Shown one piece after another: positions 18,715-28,357 of a stretch of DNA of 64,000 nucleotides. This DNA comes from Poindextera sp036494815. GTDB lineage: Bacteria > Pseudomonadota > Alphaproteobacteria > Caulobacterales > Caulobacteraceae. The notes below the pieces were generated by a model. It saw only the letters and a program-made list of their open reading frames with translations. It did no database searches and was not told the origin of the DNA. The stretch is taken from the NCBI GenBank assembly GCA_036494815.1, contig DASXNV010000035.1, positions 1-64,000 on the forward strand, in the 5' to 3' direction. How positions within the stretch are numbered: the first letter of the stretch is position 1; every line of letters begins with the position of its first letter. Position numbers and translations under genes: made by a program.

Positions 18715-19404
18715 CGGTGAACACTCATGGGGGCGAAAGCCTCAACGGACGCGCTGAGGCCCCTTTCGGATATCACCACGGTGGGGGCGTCGAGCATGGC
18801 TCCGGCCTTTATCTGATCAACCTGGCCAATGGCGCGGGGCATTAGTGAGTTTCCTCGATCGATGGTGTCGCCCAGATTGCGGCGGGACCGGGCTTGGCGA
18901 GCCGTGAGATCGCCGCCGCGCGGAGGCAAGTGACTGTCAACAAGGCGAAGCTGTCGCCGAACGCGGGCACCTGAGTCCGCTCCGACAGCATGGAACTGAA
19001 GGCCTTGTGTGCAGCTTGCCGGATCGGCCACCCCCATTGAAGCCATGTGCTCGGTCAGCCCACCCCCCAGGACTTGAACGCGGCTCCAAACGTCGGCGTC
19101 GACTTCATAAACTGGACGACTCCGTCCACTTTTCAAAGGTAAATCATTTGACTTCGCGTCGCTGTTTCGGTCACGGCTGGACGAGGACATCGGCCAAGGC
19201 GCCAGCCTCGCCACGGTGAGCCTTGATGATTGCGGACCTGGAAGTCTCGTCCGGCGAGGTCTGTGCCGTGCTCGTCGAACGGCCGGAACGAAATGCTCGC
19301 TCCGCTTTTTGTCGGCATCCATTGCCCGTGCTGTCCAATCCTGACGTGGACCTGGACGCCTTACTGGCGCCGACCAGCCCGACTATCGCCGCGCCGCTGT
19401 CCGG
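18715..19404. other. 690-bp gap with no supportable gene
   Basis: A 203-codon minus-strand frame (18711-19322) shows no domain and has basic, shadow-like composition. A plus-strand segment at ~19330-19408 reads DLDALLAPTSPTIAAPL then stops; it faintly resembles an amidase C-terminal motif but is too short to call. This looks like decayed DNA, with nothing regulatory that I can identify. Confidence 0.5.
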
Positions 19405-21663
19405 TTAGGGTCCCGCCGAAAGCTGCGGAATCACGCGCGCCCAGGCTAAGCCAGGCTTGTCGAAATCGCACACGCCCCTTGGAAAGATCGCCTTCATCCT
19501 GCGCGTCTCTTCACGGGTGAAGGTTACGCCGCGATCCACGGCGTCAATGGTGCGCAGACGGCATTTGTAGACATTGGCCGCGAGCGGGCCACCCGCCTCT
19601 TTGCGCACAAAGGAATAGGATGGATAGAGCGCGTTACACTTCGATGCGGTGGTGTGGCCCCAAGTCTGGGGCTCGGCGATGAACTGCGGATCGGTTCCCT
19701 GGGTCCAGCAGCCGTCGACCAGGCCCGGCGGTTTGCTGCGAATTGTCCTGGTTCTTTGCGACGCGCCTGATGGGTCTGCCTTCGCCGCCGTCACCCACTG
19801 AATGAAAGCGGCCCAGCTTTGGGCGGTGACCTTGTCGGAAAGCGCCTTGCTCTCGGGCGAAAGGCTGCCCGATTGGTAGGCGCGCAGGATCTCCGCCATA
19901 CCGACGCCACCGCGCCACATGACATGGTTTCGGGCGTCGCCATTCGCCTGCTTCAGCCGCTCTTGCACGGCGAAGTGGAACCATTGGTAATGATACCCGG
20001 CGTCTTCGTCGTACAGAAACGGGCCGACCGCTGTATCGAAGACCGGGATCGACGCCAGCCCGCCCCCTCCGCTCAGGGCCAGGCCCGCCTGCTGCGCTCG
20101 CCGGATCGCGCCCAGATCGCCAACGCTGCGGACAGCGACAAAGTTCGCATCCTGATCGTATCCGCCGATCTTCTCATTCAGATCGACAAACTGCTCTGGC
20201 GCGATGACCCCCGCCCTCAGGGCCGCAAGACCGTATTGCACGCCCACATTATCATATGGCCGTCGCGCGAAGCCGGTGGCGGGATCTGTCCCATAGACGT
20301 TACGCGCCACATCAAACACCGTTGGACGGGCGCCTCGCGGGTTTGATTTGGCGTCATAGCGTAGGCTTGCCGGAACGGCGGAGTTCCACACGGCGCCCTT
20401 GTAGCCATCGATATCCACACGGCCCGAGACCGGATCGGCGCGCTGGGCCTGGCCCGCTGCGTCGGTCAGGGCGTGCGGGCTCTTGTAGCCGCTGATGGCG
20501 TTCTTCTGCTGATCGGTAAAGCCCGGATGGTCGGCGAAATAGTGGGTCAGAAGCCGGGCGTCGAGACCGGACAGAGCGATCGACAGCGCATCCGGAAAGG
20601 TCGAGCCGATCAGCACCCCGTCGAACAGGCCGGGAAACGCATCGGCCACCTGCAGGCTGGTATAGGAGCCGCCCGAGACCCCTTTGCTGACGGTGAAGTC
20701 CGGCACGCCGAAGGTCTTGATGACGTGCTCCTTGTCCATCATCGTCGTTTCACCGGCGATCAGCGCGTTGCAGCTGTTGGTGGGGTGGCGAAGGGTGTTG
20801 TTGAAGAGCACATACCCCTCCCCCAAGCGCGTCGCATCCAGCACGGCTTCGCCCTGGGCGGCGCCCTGCACATACCAGCCCCCCGGGCAGCCCACGCCAT
20901 GGACGGCTATCAGACGCCGGTTCCAGGCTTTCGGGGGCGCAAACGGCGTCGGGGCGCGATCCGCGGTCGGGTCGAACAGAACGGCGTTCTGATGAATTCC
21001 CCGATTGATCGTCGCCGTCTCCACCCGGACCACAAAGGGAACTGTTATCCCGGCTGTCGTCGTCGTCGTTGCGACATCGTCAGGCAGGCCTGAGGCGCTT
21101 GGAAGAGGCTTGAAGGCCCCGCCGTGCTTCGACAGGTAGACAAAGGTGACCTTGGTCGGCGCCGAGCAAGCCGCATCGCTCGAAGGGCCGAAGCTGGAGC
21201 CATCCGGCAGCACAAAGGCTTCGGTCTGGCAGATGAAGGGCTGCGATTGCGGACCGGACAGAATGGGCCCGCTGATCGGGTGGTTGATGAGGCGGAGCCG
21301 GCGTCGCCCGCCATCGGCGCCGTTCGCTTCGATCAGGTTGTCGCCGGACTTCAAGCCGGTGACTAGGCCGACCATGGCGCGCGCCACGGGATCATATTTG
21401 AAAGACTGTGTGACGTCGCGCCCGTTCAACATGATGCTCACGCCGGACGTCGACGTCGCACCGAGGGTGACCTTGGCGAGCACGTCACCGCCGCTGATCG
21501 TCTTCGGGCTGGAGGACAGGATGGTGATCCTGGGGGCCGAGGCGGCCGGTTCGGCCGCGATCATCGCCGCGGCGGCGCAGATCCCCCCGAGAAGTCCCCG
21601 CCAAATCGGCGCCGCCAAAGACCTGGCGACCCGGACGAAGGCGGACTTGACCAGGGGCGTCAT
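19405..21663 (-). CDS. exported DUF6351 family alpha/beta-hydrolase-like protein
   Basis: 752 residues from the ATG at 21663, which overlaps the TGA of the upstream hydrolase by ATGA; an in-frame start at 21702 lies inside that gene. A Sec signal covers residues ~1-43 (LLGGICAAAAMIAAEPAASA). A beta-rich N-terminal part (~44-240) is followed by a hydrolase core with AVHGVGCPGGWYVQGA and the nucleophile elbow GVSGGS (Ser330). Several Cys suggest periplasmic disulfides. The family has no defined reaction; esterase/lactonase-like activity is inferred. It is the last gene of a translationally coupled trio with two paralogous alpha/beta hydrolases, suggesting joint attack on an extracytoplasmic ester. 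Confidence 0.85.
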   Translation of the reverse strand: MTPLVKSAFVRVARSLAAPIWRGLLGGICAAAAMIAAEPAASAPRITILSSSPKTISGGDVLAKVTLGATSTSGVSIMLNGRDVTQSFKYDPVARAMVGLVTGLKSGDNLIEANGADGGRRRLRLINHPISGPILSGPQSQPFICQTEAFVLPDGSSFGPSSDAACSAPTKVTFVYLSKHGGAFKPLPSASGLPDDVATTTTTAGITVPFVVRVETATINRGIHQNAVLFDPTADRAPTPFAPPKAWNRRLIAVHGVGCPGGWYVQGAAQGEAVLDATRLGEGYVLFNNTLRHPTNSCNALIAGETTMMDKEHVIKTFGVPDFTVSKGVSGGSYTSLQVADAFPGLFDGVLIGSTFPDALSIALSGLDARLLTHYFADHPGFTDQQKNAISGYKSPHALTDAAGQAQRADPVSGRVDIDGYKGAVWNSAVPASLRYDAKSNPRGARPTVFDVARNVYGTDPATGFARRPYDNVGVQYGLAALRAGVIAPEQFVDLNEKIGGYDQDANFVAVRSVGDLGAIRRAQQAGLALSGGGGLASIPVFDTAVGPFLYDEDAGYHYQWFHFAVQERLKQANGDARNHVMWRGGVGMAEILRAYQSGSLSPESKALSDKVTAQSWAAFIQWVTAAKADPSGASQRTRTIRSKPPGLVDGCWTQGTDPQFIAEPQTWGHTTASKCNALYPSYSFVRKEAGGPLAANVYKCRLRTIDAVDRGVTFTREETRRMKAIFPRGVCDFDKPGLAWARVIPQLSAGP

Positions 21664-23075
21664 GGCGCCTCTGGATAGAGCGCGTCCGACAGAGCCTGAC
21701 ACTCAGCCCGATCAGCCTCGAGGACAAACCCGGCGGCGACCGCTTGCTCCAGCGCCTCATCGAAGAGGCGGCGATAGTCGCCTCGCCCTTGCGGATATAG
21801 GGCCCTGAGCGTCTCGGCGGAAAACGGCCGGGTGAATCCCAGGAGCGCGGACAGGGGCGAGGCGCTTTGCGCAAGTCCGGAACTGATCGCTGTCGGCGCT
21901 TCGATCCAAGGCGTCCTCACCCCACCCAGGGCGTTGCCCCAGGAATCGAGGCGAAAAGCCGGCGGATCGATTGACGCGACGTCGAGAACCGGGGCCTGAG
22001 GCGGCGCCACGCCCTGTTGGATCCACCGCACCAGGCGGAAGAACGCTGCGTTGAGCACATAGTGATGCTGCGGAGCGCAATTGGCGGCTTCGTCGAAGCT
22101 CAGGCCAAACAGCGTGCGCGTCGGCTTCATCAGTGCGGCCAGGTCCGTCGGCGCCGCCAGCCCGGAATCCATGGCCCCCGCCACGGCCACATAGTTGTCC
22201 CCGTGGGCGGCGCCCGCAATCTCCCAGAGTCGGAAACAGTCGCTGTCGGGTTGGCGAGAGCCTACCGACATCAAACCGCCGATGACGTCGGTCTCCGCCT
22301 GCACCGTCAGCACCGGCCTGCGCCCATCGTCGCGAATGCGAATATCGGCCCGACGACCGGTTCGCGCGAGGGCGCTGGCCCCGTCCAAGGGCGCCGCGGC
22401 GCCTGGGCGGCCATGGACCAGAAAGCCGTCGAAGACCGGATCGAGCCGGTCAACGGCGTTGATATAGGTCACCAGATAGGCCGCCGACTGGGAATGGCCG
22501 GTGGCGACGACGATGCGAGGACGAACGCCACCGAACAGCCGTCCCTCCCGCGCCAAGCGGCCTGCGCTGGCAAGGATGTCGAAGGCGTAGGCGTCGCCCG
22601 GATGGTCCAAACCAGCGTAGCGGGCGGGATCGGCGACCTTCAGGTGACGAGGCGGCCCAAAGGCGGCGGCGCCGGTCCCTTCAATGCCCACCTTCTGCGC
22701 CGAAACGCCGATCCAGGCGGCGCCCGCGCGGATCATCTCCCGATGCATATAGATCCAGTCCGGGCACATATCGAACCCGGCGCTGACGTTCAGCCATTCC
22801 ACCACCACCACCCCGGTGAACCGGGCCAGATCGCCTGGTCGATAGACCACGATACGGGTCTTGAACGCCGCCTGGGCGCCCGGCCTGGCCTGCCAGCGGC
22901 CATCCGCCTCCAAGTCACCTTCGGGCTCAAACCGGATCGCGAGCCCCTCGAGAAAATATTCCTCCTCCACATAGCCGACATCCGACAGATTGAAGGCGGT
23001 GCTGGCGAGGCTGGCCGATCCCGCTATGGGTCCCAGGCAATCCACGGCCCGAACTGACGCTTCCCGGTTCGACAT
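21660..23075 (-). CDS. alpha/beta hydrolase domain protein (Abhydrolase_10), cytoplasmic form
   Basis: 471 residues. The nucleophile elbow is GHSQSA (Ser195). Family hallmarks are VVVEWLNVSAG, DWIYMHREMIRAG, VSAQKVG, LDHPGDAYAFDI and GGVRTPWIEAPTA. It is clearly paralogous to the next gene upstream but lacks a signal peptide. The ATG at 23075 has CTGGAG nine bases upstream and lies 4 bp after the upstream stop; the longer start at 23129 would overlap that gene. Its stop overlaps the DUF6351 start. The substrate is unknown; a carboxylic ester is inferred. Confidence 0.88.
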   Translation of the reverse strand: MSNREASVRAVDCLGPIAGSASLASTAFNLSDVGYVEEEYFLEGLAIRFEPEGDLEADGRWQARPGAQAAFKTRIVVYRPGDLARFTGVVVVEWLNVSAGFDMCPDWIYMHREMIRAGAAWIGVSAQKVGIEGTGAAAFGPPRHLKVADPARYAGLDHPGDAYAFDILASAGRLAREGRLFGGVRPRIVVATGHSQSAAYLVTYINAVDRLDPVFDGFLVHGRPGAAAPLDGASALARTGRRADIRIRDDGRRPVLTVQAETDVIGGLMSVGSRQPDSDCFRLWEIAGAAHGDNYVAVAGAMDSGLAAPTDLAALMKPTRTLFGLSFDEAANCAPQHHYVLNAAFFRLVRWIQQGVAPPQAPVLDVASIDPPAFRLDSWGNALGGVRTPWIEAPTAISSGLAQSASPLSALLGFTRPFSAETLRALYPQGRGDYRRLFDEALEQAVAAGFVLEADRAECQALSDALYPEAP

Positions 23076-23079
23076 GCCG

Positions 23080-24561
23080 CTATGCTCCAGGATAGCTCGC
23101 CGCAGCGAGGTCTCTGATCTCCTGTTCATAGGCCGCGGGAATAAACCCGGCCCGGACGGCGGCCTTTAGGGACAGGTCGAACTTCTTCAAATAGTCCGCC
23201 TTTCCCCCTGGATACAGCTGCGCCAGCTTGGCGGCGTCAAAGGGTTCGGTGACCCCGAACAGCATGCCCAGCCCAGGCGCCGTCTGGCCCAGGCCGGTCA
23301 GTCGCGCGGTGGGGACATCCATCCAAGGCGTCCTAACGCCCCCAAGGGCGTTGCCATTGGCGTCCCGCACCAATTGCGTGGGGACCGCGGTGGTCACCTC
23401 CAGGCGCTGGCCGAGCGGGGGCGCCTTGCCGGATGTGATCCATTGGTTCAGCGCTGAGAGGGCGCCCATCATGACGTAGTGATGCTGGGGCGCGGCGTTC
23501 ATAGGCTGGGGCATGGGCATGCCCATGATGCTGTGGGTCGCGGCGAAACTATCGGCGAGCGCCTTGATCGGCTCGGCTCCCGAATCCACCGCCGCGCCGC
23601 CCAGAGTGTAGGTGTCGGCATGGGCCGTGCCCGCGACCTCCCAGGTCCGAAGATGATCGCTATCCGGCTGCCGCGCCGTCACATACCCGGCTCCGAACCC
23701 CAGAAGATCGGTTTCCGAAATGAATATGAAGACCGGCTCGTGCAGATCGGTGCGCATCTTCAAACCCAGCGACGCCGCTGCGGCGGGCCCGAAGGCGCCG
23801 TCCAGCGGCGCGCCGCCACCAAATCTTGAGTGGATCAGGAAGCCATCGAACGCGTGGGCGACTGGCTCGATGGCGTCCACGTATGTCGTCAGGAACATCG
23901 CCGATTGGGATTCACCGTCGCCGATCAGGCGCTTGGGAACCAGCGGCCCCAGAAGCCTTGCGCCGCCATCGCCGCGGATCGCCCTGGCCGCCTGAGTGAA
24001 GATATCGAAGGAGTAGGCGTCGCCGGGATGGTTCAAGGACGCATAGCGCTGAGGATCGGCCTTCTTGATCGGCAATGCGCCCGGAAAGCCCATGCGGCCG
24101 CCGCCATCGATGCCGACCTTTTGGGCGGATACGCCCACATAGGCGTAACCTTGCCTGATCAGTTCTCGGTGCGTGTAGCTCCAGTCCGGCGCGCCATCTG
24201 TTCCGGCGCTGACATTGAGCCACTCGACCACTACAGTGCCGTTGAACTTGGCCGGATCGCTCGGCCGAACCACCACCAGGCGGGTCGTATAGGCCGCTTT
24301 CGGCCCCGGCTTGACGGCCCACAGCCCATCATTGGTTTGCGGTCCGTCCGCCTGGTAGGAAACGGCGGCGCCCGAAAGGAAGAACTCCTCGGCCACGTAG
24401 CCCAAGGGGGCGAGGTCGAAATTGCCAAGCTGGAGCGTGGGGCGCCCGGCTATGGGCCCGCTCACCGTCTGCGCTTGGACCGGCGCCGCCCCTGCGGCCA
24501 CGATGCTCGCCAGAGCGCACGCTGCTGCTGCGCCTCGCAGCCAAGTGATGGCGGTCTGCAT
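23080..24561 (-). CDS. secreted alpha/beta hydrolase domain protein (Abhydrolase_10)
   Basis: 493 residues with a Sec signal ending near AAPVQA-QT (residue ~30). The nucleophile elbow is GESQSA (Ser218), with the same landmarks as its downstream paralogue (VVVEWLNVSAG, VSAQKVGIDG, LNHPGDAYSFDI, GGVRTPWMDVPTA). The cellular location therefore differs: this copy is probably periplasmic, the neighbour cytoplasmic. It is the first gene of the three-gene hydrolase operon, 169 bp from the end of the amidohydrolase gene. The likely role is hydrolysis of an ester or lactone substrate. Confidence 0.9.
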   Translation of the reverse strand: MQTAITWLRGAAAACALASIVAAGAAPVQAQTVSGPIAGRPTLQLGNFDLAPLGYVAEEFFLSGAAVSYQADGPQTNDGLWAVKPGPKAAYTTRLVVVRPSDPAKFNGTVVVEWLNVSAGTDGAPDWSYTHRELIRQGYAYVGVSAQKVGIDGGGRMGFPGALPIKKADPQRYASLNHPGDAYSFDIFTQAARAIRGDGGARLLGPLVPKRLIGDGESQSAMFLTTYVDAIEPVAHAFDGFLIHSRFGGGAPLDGAFGPAAAASLGLKMRTDLHEPVFIFISETDLLGFGAGYVTARQPDSDHLRTWEVAGTAHADTYTLGGAAVDSGAEPIKALADSFAATHSIMGMPMPQPMNAAPQHHYVMMGALSALNQWITSGKAPPLGQRLEVTTAVPTQLVRDANGNALGGVRTPWMDVPTARLTGLGQTAPGLGMLFGVTEPFDAAKLAQLYPGGKADYLKKFDLSLKAAVRAGFIPAAYEQEIRDLAAASYPGA

Positions 24562-24730
24562 CTATTTCTTCTCCCCGTTCGCCCGGTCACGGCTCGCGCA
24601 CCGGAAACATAGAAATTCTTGGAGCCTCGACGGCGTGCCAGACGCAGCGCCCGCACCGGGCCTGAAAGGTCAGGATCGTTGGAAACAGGCGTCACAGGCC
24701 AGCGACGGCGGTCGATCTCGCCCGGCGCCG

Positions 24731-25924
24731 CTAAGACACCGCGACCTTTTCGCCGTTCGGCGACCGAACAGCGCCGGTATCCGCGAAGGGCGCTAATCCG
24801 AATATGCGCGCGGCGTTTCCGAACACCATCTGGTCGATCTCCGCGTCCGGAACGCCGGCGAACTGCTGCGCAACCATTTCCTGTGAATTGGGAAACACCC
24901 CTTCAGCATGGGGATAGTCATTGCCCCACATCAGGCTGTCGAGCCCGGTGGTGTGGCGCATCTTCACCGCAACCGGATCGAACATGAAGGTGCAGGCGAC
25001 CTGGCGCTTCACATAGAAGCTGGGAAGTTCCTTCAGCTTCAGCTGACCGCCCAGCATCTGCAGGGGGCCGGCGCTCTGGGTGAATCTGCCGGCATAGGCG
25101 TAGTCCATGTATTCCATAAGCCAGGCCAACCAGCCGGCGCTGCCTTCGGTCAGAACGATCTTCAGATCCGGATGCCGCTCGAGGATACCGCCGAACACGA
25201 ACCAGCTGATCGTCTCGTTCTGGGCGGCCGAGGACCACATCAGCGAGGTTTGCGTCATGCCCGGCCAGATATCCATATGGCGTTTTTCTGTGTGGCCGAA
25301 GGCAATGTGCAGGCTGATCGGCACCTTCAGAGCCGCGGCCGCCTCCCAGAGCGGCTCCCATTCGGCCTTGTAGTACGGGTTTTCCGGTAGGCAATCGGGC
25401 AACACCGCCGGCCGAAGGCCTAGCGCCGCCGCGCGCGCGAGTTCCTTGACGACAGCCTCCATGCCCGCGTTGATCGGAAGCTGAATGCTCGGCGCAAACC
25501 GGTGCAGATGGTCCTTGTAATGCTCGGCCAGCCAGTCGTTTATCAGGCGGCACCACGCCAGATCGGCGTCTGCGGGCATGTGGAAGCCAAATCCCTCAGG
25601 GCCGATCAGCACTTCCGCGACGACGCCGTCGCGCTCCATTTCAAGCAGGCGCTGCTTTGGATAGGAGCTGGGCCGAGCGCTCCCGTGGCCGCCCATCAGC
25701 ATTGGCTCTGCTTCTCCCGGCAAAACCTTGCGACCGGCGCTCTGCATCATGGACATGAGCGCGTTCTGGTCCTGGACCTTGGACAGGAAGCTCGGCTGGA
25801 CCAGATAGTCCCCGTCCGATCGGCGTTCGAGATGGGGGACAAACTCCCGAAACCGCTCCGGAAGTTCGTTGGCCAGCTCGATCGGAGGCGCCCAGTGGGA
25901 ATCTGTGGTGATGAGCGGTCGCAT
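24731..25924 (-). CDS. amidohydrolase family protein (Amidohydro_2, ACMSD-like TIM barrel)
   Basis: 397 residues from the ATG at 25924 (MRPLITTDSHWAPP), preceded by GGGAG; an in-frame extension upstream has no family similarity. Landmarks of the Amidohydro_2 decarboxylase/hydrolase family are the barrel His in SLHIAFGH, LTEGSAGWLAWL, and the metal-Asp motif MWGNDYPHAEGVFPNS. Such enzymes hydrolyse or decarboxylate aromatic acids or open rings. It is one of three members of this family in the window (also 34265 and 54823). Its divergent neighbour is a VOC protein. Confidence 0.88.
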   Translation of the reverse strand: MRPLITTDSHWAPPIELANELPERFREFVPHLERRSDGDYLVQPSFLSKVQDQNALMSMMQSAGRKVLPGEAEPMLMGGHGSARPSSYPKQRLLEMERDGVVAEVLIGPEGFGFHMPADADLAWCRLINDWLAEHYKDHLHRFAPSIQLPINAGMEAVVKELARAAALGLRPAVLPDCLPENPYYKAEWEPLWEAAAALKVPISLHIAFGHTEKRHMDIWPGMTQTSLMWSSAAQNETISWFVFGGILERHPDLKIVLTEGSAGWLAWLMEYMDYAYAGRFTQSAGPLQMLGGQLKLKELPSFYVKRQVACTFMFDPVAVKMRHTTGLDSLMWGNDYPHAEGVFPNSQEMVAQQFAGVPDAEIDQMVFGNAARIFGLAPFADTGAVRSPNGEKVAVS

Positions 25925-26302
25925 GGTCGACTCCCGTTTCCTGGGCGCACGTTCTCGTGCGTCTTGTGGGTCAGCGCTATAACACCGCTTTTTGGATAGA
26001 GACACCCTATTTAATTCAAGATCATTCCTGGCGCAGCGCCATTCGAGCTCGATCGGATTCGAGCCGCCCCTTGTCGCCAGACTCTTGACCTGCTCAGTCT
26101 CACAATCGCATATGCCGCCCACGGAACCTGTGAGGTCGACGACTTCAGCATCACCCGCCGACGAGGATTTTCCGCAATCCTGATCGCGCCTTTTTGGATG
26201 CGAAGCGGTAATGCCGTATAGAGGCATCTAAATTTTAGCTGGCCACCCGAGCCAAGCCGAGACAAGACTTTGGATCGAACATTTGTCGAGACGAGGAATT
26301 CA
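25925..26302. promoter_or_regulatory. divergent intergenic region, amidohydrolase / VOC protein
   Basis: 378 bp between divergent starts with no gene. TTTTTGGAT occurs at 25989-25997 and again at 26191-26199 in the same orientation, each in a CGC(C)TTTTTGGAT context, one near each gene. ATGCC/GGCAT (26211-26227) forms a short inverted repeat. These may be regulatory sites. Confidence 0.35.
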
Positions 26303-26731
26303 ATGGTCCAGGCCGCCCCGATCGACACCCCACTGATCAAGCTGGGCGGCGTCGCCTTGAACGTGACGGACCTGCCGCGCTCAGAGAGGTTCTACACGCA
26401 GATCATCGGCCTTGCGGTGGCCATCCGCGTTCCCCCGGACGGTCCGACCAAGGAGATCGCGCTTTGCGTCAGCGGCAGCCTGACAGGCGGTGACCCGTTC
26501 CTAGTGCTGGCGAATCTCGGCGAGCCGGTCGCCCCCGGCCGGGAGAGTTTTGGGCGCGTGATCGTCAACACGACCGACGCTCAGGCCATGGCCCACAGAG
26601 CAACCGCTGCGGGGTATGTGGCCGAAGCGCTCAGCCCGCCGGGCGCGGATCGCCCCGTTTATTTCCTGACAGACCCGGACGGCTACCACGTCGAACTCTA
26701 CCAGGCCTCCGCAGCCGAAGCGAAATACTGA
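26303..26731 (+). CDS. VOC family protein (glyoxalase / dioxygenase superfamily)
   Basis: 142 residues. One vicinal-oxygen-chelate unit: IKLGGVALNVTDLPRSERFYTQIIGL at the N-terminus and YFLTDPDGYHVELYQ at the C-terminus, with Glu in VELYQ as a metal ligand. The first ligand position is Ala/Asn rather than the common His, so activity is uncertain. ATG at 26303 follows GAGGAATT. It is divergent from the amidohydrolase and convergent with the GntR gene. A role as isomerase, lyase or binding protein in the catabolic pathway is possible. Confidence 0.8.
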   Translation: MVQAAPIDTPLIKLGGVALNVTDLPRSERFYTQIIGLAVAIRVPPDGPTKEIALCVSGSLTGGDPFLVLANLGEPVAPGRESFGRVIVNTTDAQAMAHRATAAGYVAEALSPPGADRPVYFLTDPDGYHVELYQASAAEAKY

Positions 26732-26750
26732 CGAGCGCTGACCGCGTTGG

Positions 26751-28157
26751 TCATCGCCCAAGCGAGGACGGCGGACCTTGCCTCGCACAAGCCAGCAGAA
26801 TACGGCGGCGTTGGGCGAGGTCGCCTGAGGCGAAGGCCTCCGCCACCATGTCCGCTGTGACCGCCGCGCCTCGGTCCACCGGTAGAAAAGGCTGGAGAAT
26901 TTCGACGAAGATATCCAGCGGCGGGCTCGCCGACGCCAGGGCGATCGCGTTCGACAGTGCGCCGAAGGTCACCCCGCGGGTCGGCGCCAGCGCCTTGCGC
27001 AGATCTTCTTTGCGAATGATCAGTCCGCTGTCCAAGGCCTCAAGCATGATGTTGAGCAGAAATGCCTCGACGTCCTCGGGCGCCGCAGCGCCATGCCGGA
27101 GAAACGCCGTGGCGTGAGCCACCGCCCGGGGACGATCCGGGACAGCGACGAAAACCCCTCCCGTCCGGCCCCGCTCCACCTCCACGGCCCTATGTTCCTG
27201 AAGCATGCGCACAGCCTGGCGCAGCACCGGGGTGGTTGCGCCGTAACGCGCGATCAGTTCCGCGCCGCCGCCAATACGCTCACCCGCCTTCCAGCCTTTC
27301 AGCCGAATCTCCCGCAGGATCTCACGGGCCAGGCGCTCCGCGCGATTGCCTGCGAGCTGAAATTCAGGCCTGTCCGGATCATTGACCTTAGGCGCCAGTC
27401 CAGGGTCCCGATCGATGGCGCTCCATTGAGGCCAACTGGCTCGGAACATCTCCAGCTGCCGGCGCCGGCAATCGAACATACGCGCGACGTCGCCCGCAAT
27501 AAGGGCCTCGGCTGTATCGTAGGTGATGCGCCAAGCCTCGCCCTTGCTGCCTTCGGCGGCCACGTTGACGCTATAGGGGATGACGTCGATCCCGTATTCC
27601 GTTGCGGTTCTGTGGCCGAGCGCGACAGCCGGCTCGCCCGACGCCGTGCGGATCGCCTTGTGCAGCCGCCGGTGGGCTCCGGTGCGGAGAAATTCCTCAT
27701 CTGACAGTCGATCGAGCCGAAGTGCGAGCCGGCGAAGCTCCTCACACTTTTCGAGGCTTATCGATCTTGCGCTATAAAGGAACAGATGAGCGTCGACCGC
27801 CTTCGGCAGCAGCGAAAGCGCCCGCAGATCTTCCGTCAGGCTCTCGATGACGATGGATAACGCCCGCCCCGCAAAATCGGCATTGGGTTCGGAGACCACC
27901 AGCCCGCCGCCATGGCCGCGCCGCATAAAGGCGATCCCTCGCTCTTCAAGGATACGAATGGCTTGGCGGAAGACAGGCCGCCCGGCCGAATGCAGGGCGC
28001 GAAGCTCGGTTTCCGACGCGATGACGGCGCCGGGCGGGGCCTTCGATGCGGCCACGTCGCGAGCGATCTGATCCGCCAGCTGAACCCCGGCCGAGTCAGG
28101 CGCCCTGTCTACAGCCGCATTGGCGTTGATGCTCATCGGTCGGACCTCAATATTCAC
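26751..28157 (-). CDS. GntR family regulator with two winged-helix/FCD-like units
   Basis: 468 residues, about twice a normal FadR/GntR protein. Two winged-helix DNA-binding domains are visible: residues ~24-90 (VQLADQIARDVAAS ... PVFRQAIRILEERGIAFMRRGHGGG) and ~275-340 (AERLAREILREIRLKGWKAGERIG ... PVLRQAVRMLQEHRAVEVERGRTGG). Each is followed by a helical segment. GntR proteins normally dimerise, so a fused pair could act as a pseudo-dimer. It is divergent from the ten-gene run starting with the GMC oxidoreductase at 28358 and is its likely regulator. Ligand unknown. Confidence 0.88.
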   Translation of the reverse strand: MNIEVRPMSINANAAVDRAPDSAGVQLADQIARDVAASKAPPGAVIASETELRALHSAGRPVFRQAIRILEERGIAFMRRGHGGGLVVSEPNADFAGRALSIVIESLTEDLRALSLLPKAVDAHLFLYSARSISLEKCEELRRLALRLDRLSDEEFLRTGAHRRLHKAIRTASGEPAVALGHRTATEYGIDVIPYSVNVAAEGSKGEAWRITYDTAEALIAGDVARMFDCRRRQLEMFRASWPQWSAIDRDPGLAPKVNDPDRPEFQLAGNRAERLAREILREIRLKGWKAGERIGGGAELIARYGATTPVLRQAVRMLQEHRAVEVERGRTGGVFVAVPDRPRAVAHATAFLRHGAAAPEDVEAFLLNIMLEALDSGLIIRKEDLRKALAPTRGVTFGALSNAIALASASPPLDIFVEILQPFLPVDRGAAVTADMVAEAFASGDLAQRRRILLACARQGPPSSLGR

Positions 28158-28357
28158 GCACCTGCTTTTCGCGCCTCAACAGACAAATATCGACAAAGCC
28201 GTTTTACGCCCCGTCAAATAGGCACCTACATTCTGTTGCAATGCCCTTCAAGGATGGCCACTTTGCGCTCGAAACAATAGGGCTCCGATAAGAGGCGCCC
28301 CCGGGGCTCCACCTAAGGCGGCGTTCGGGAGGCCCGAGTCGTGTTGGTGGAGGGTGC

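Noticed and set aside
18711..19322. 203-codon minus-strand frame in the 18.7-19.4 kb gap
   Set aside because: No domain, no ribosome site, overlaps the MFS start; composition looks random.
19330..19408. Amidase-like fragment (LLAPTSPTIAAPL)
   Set aside because: About 20 residues of similarity then a stop; too short to call a relic.
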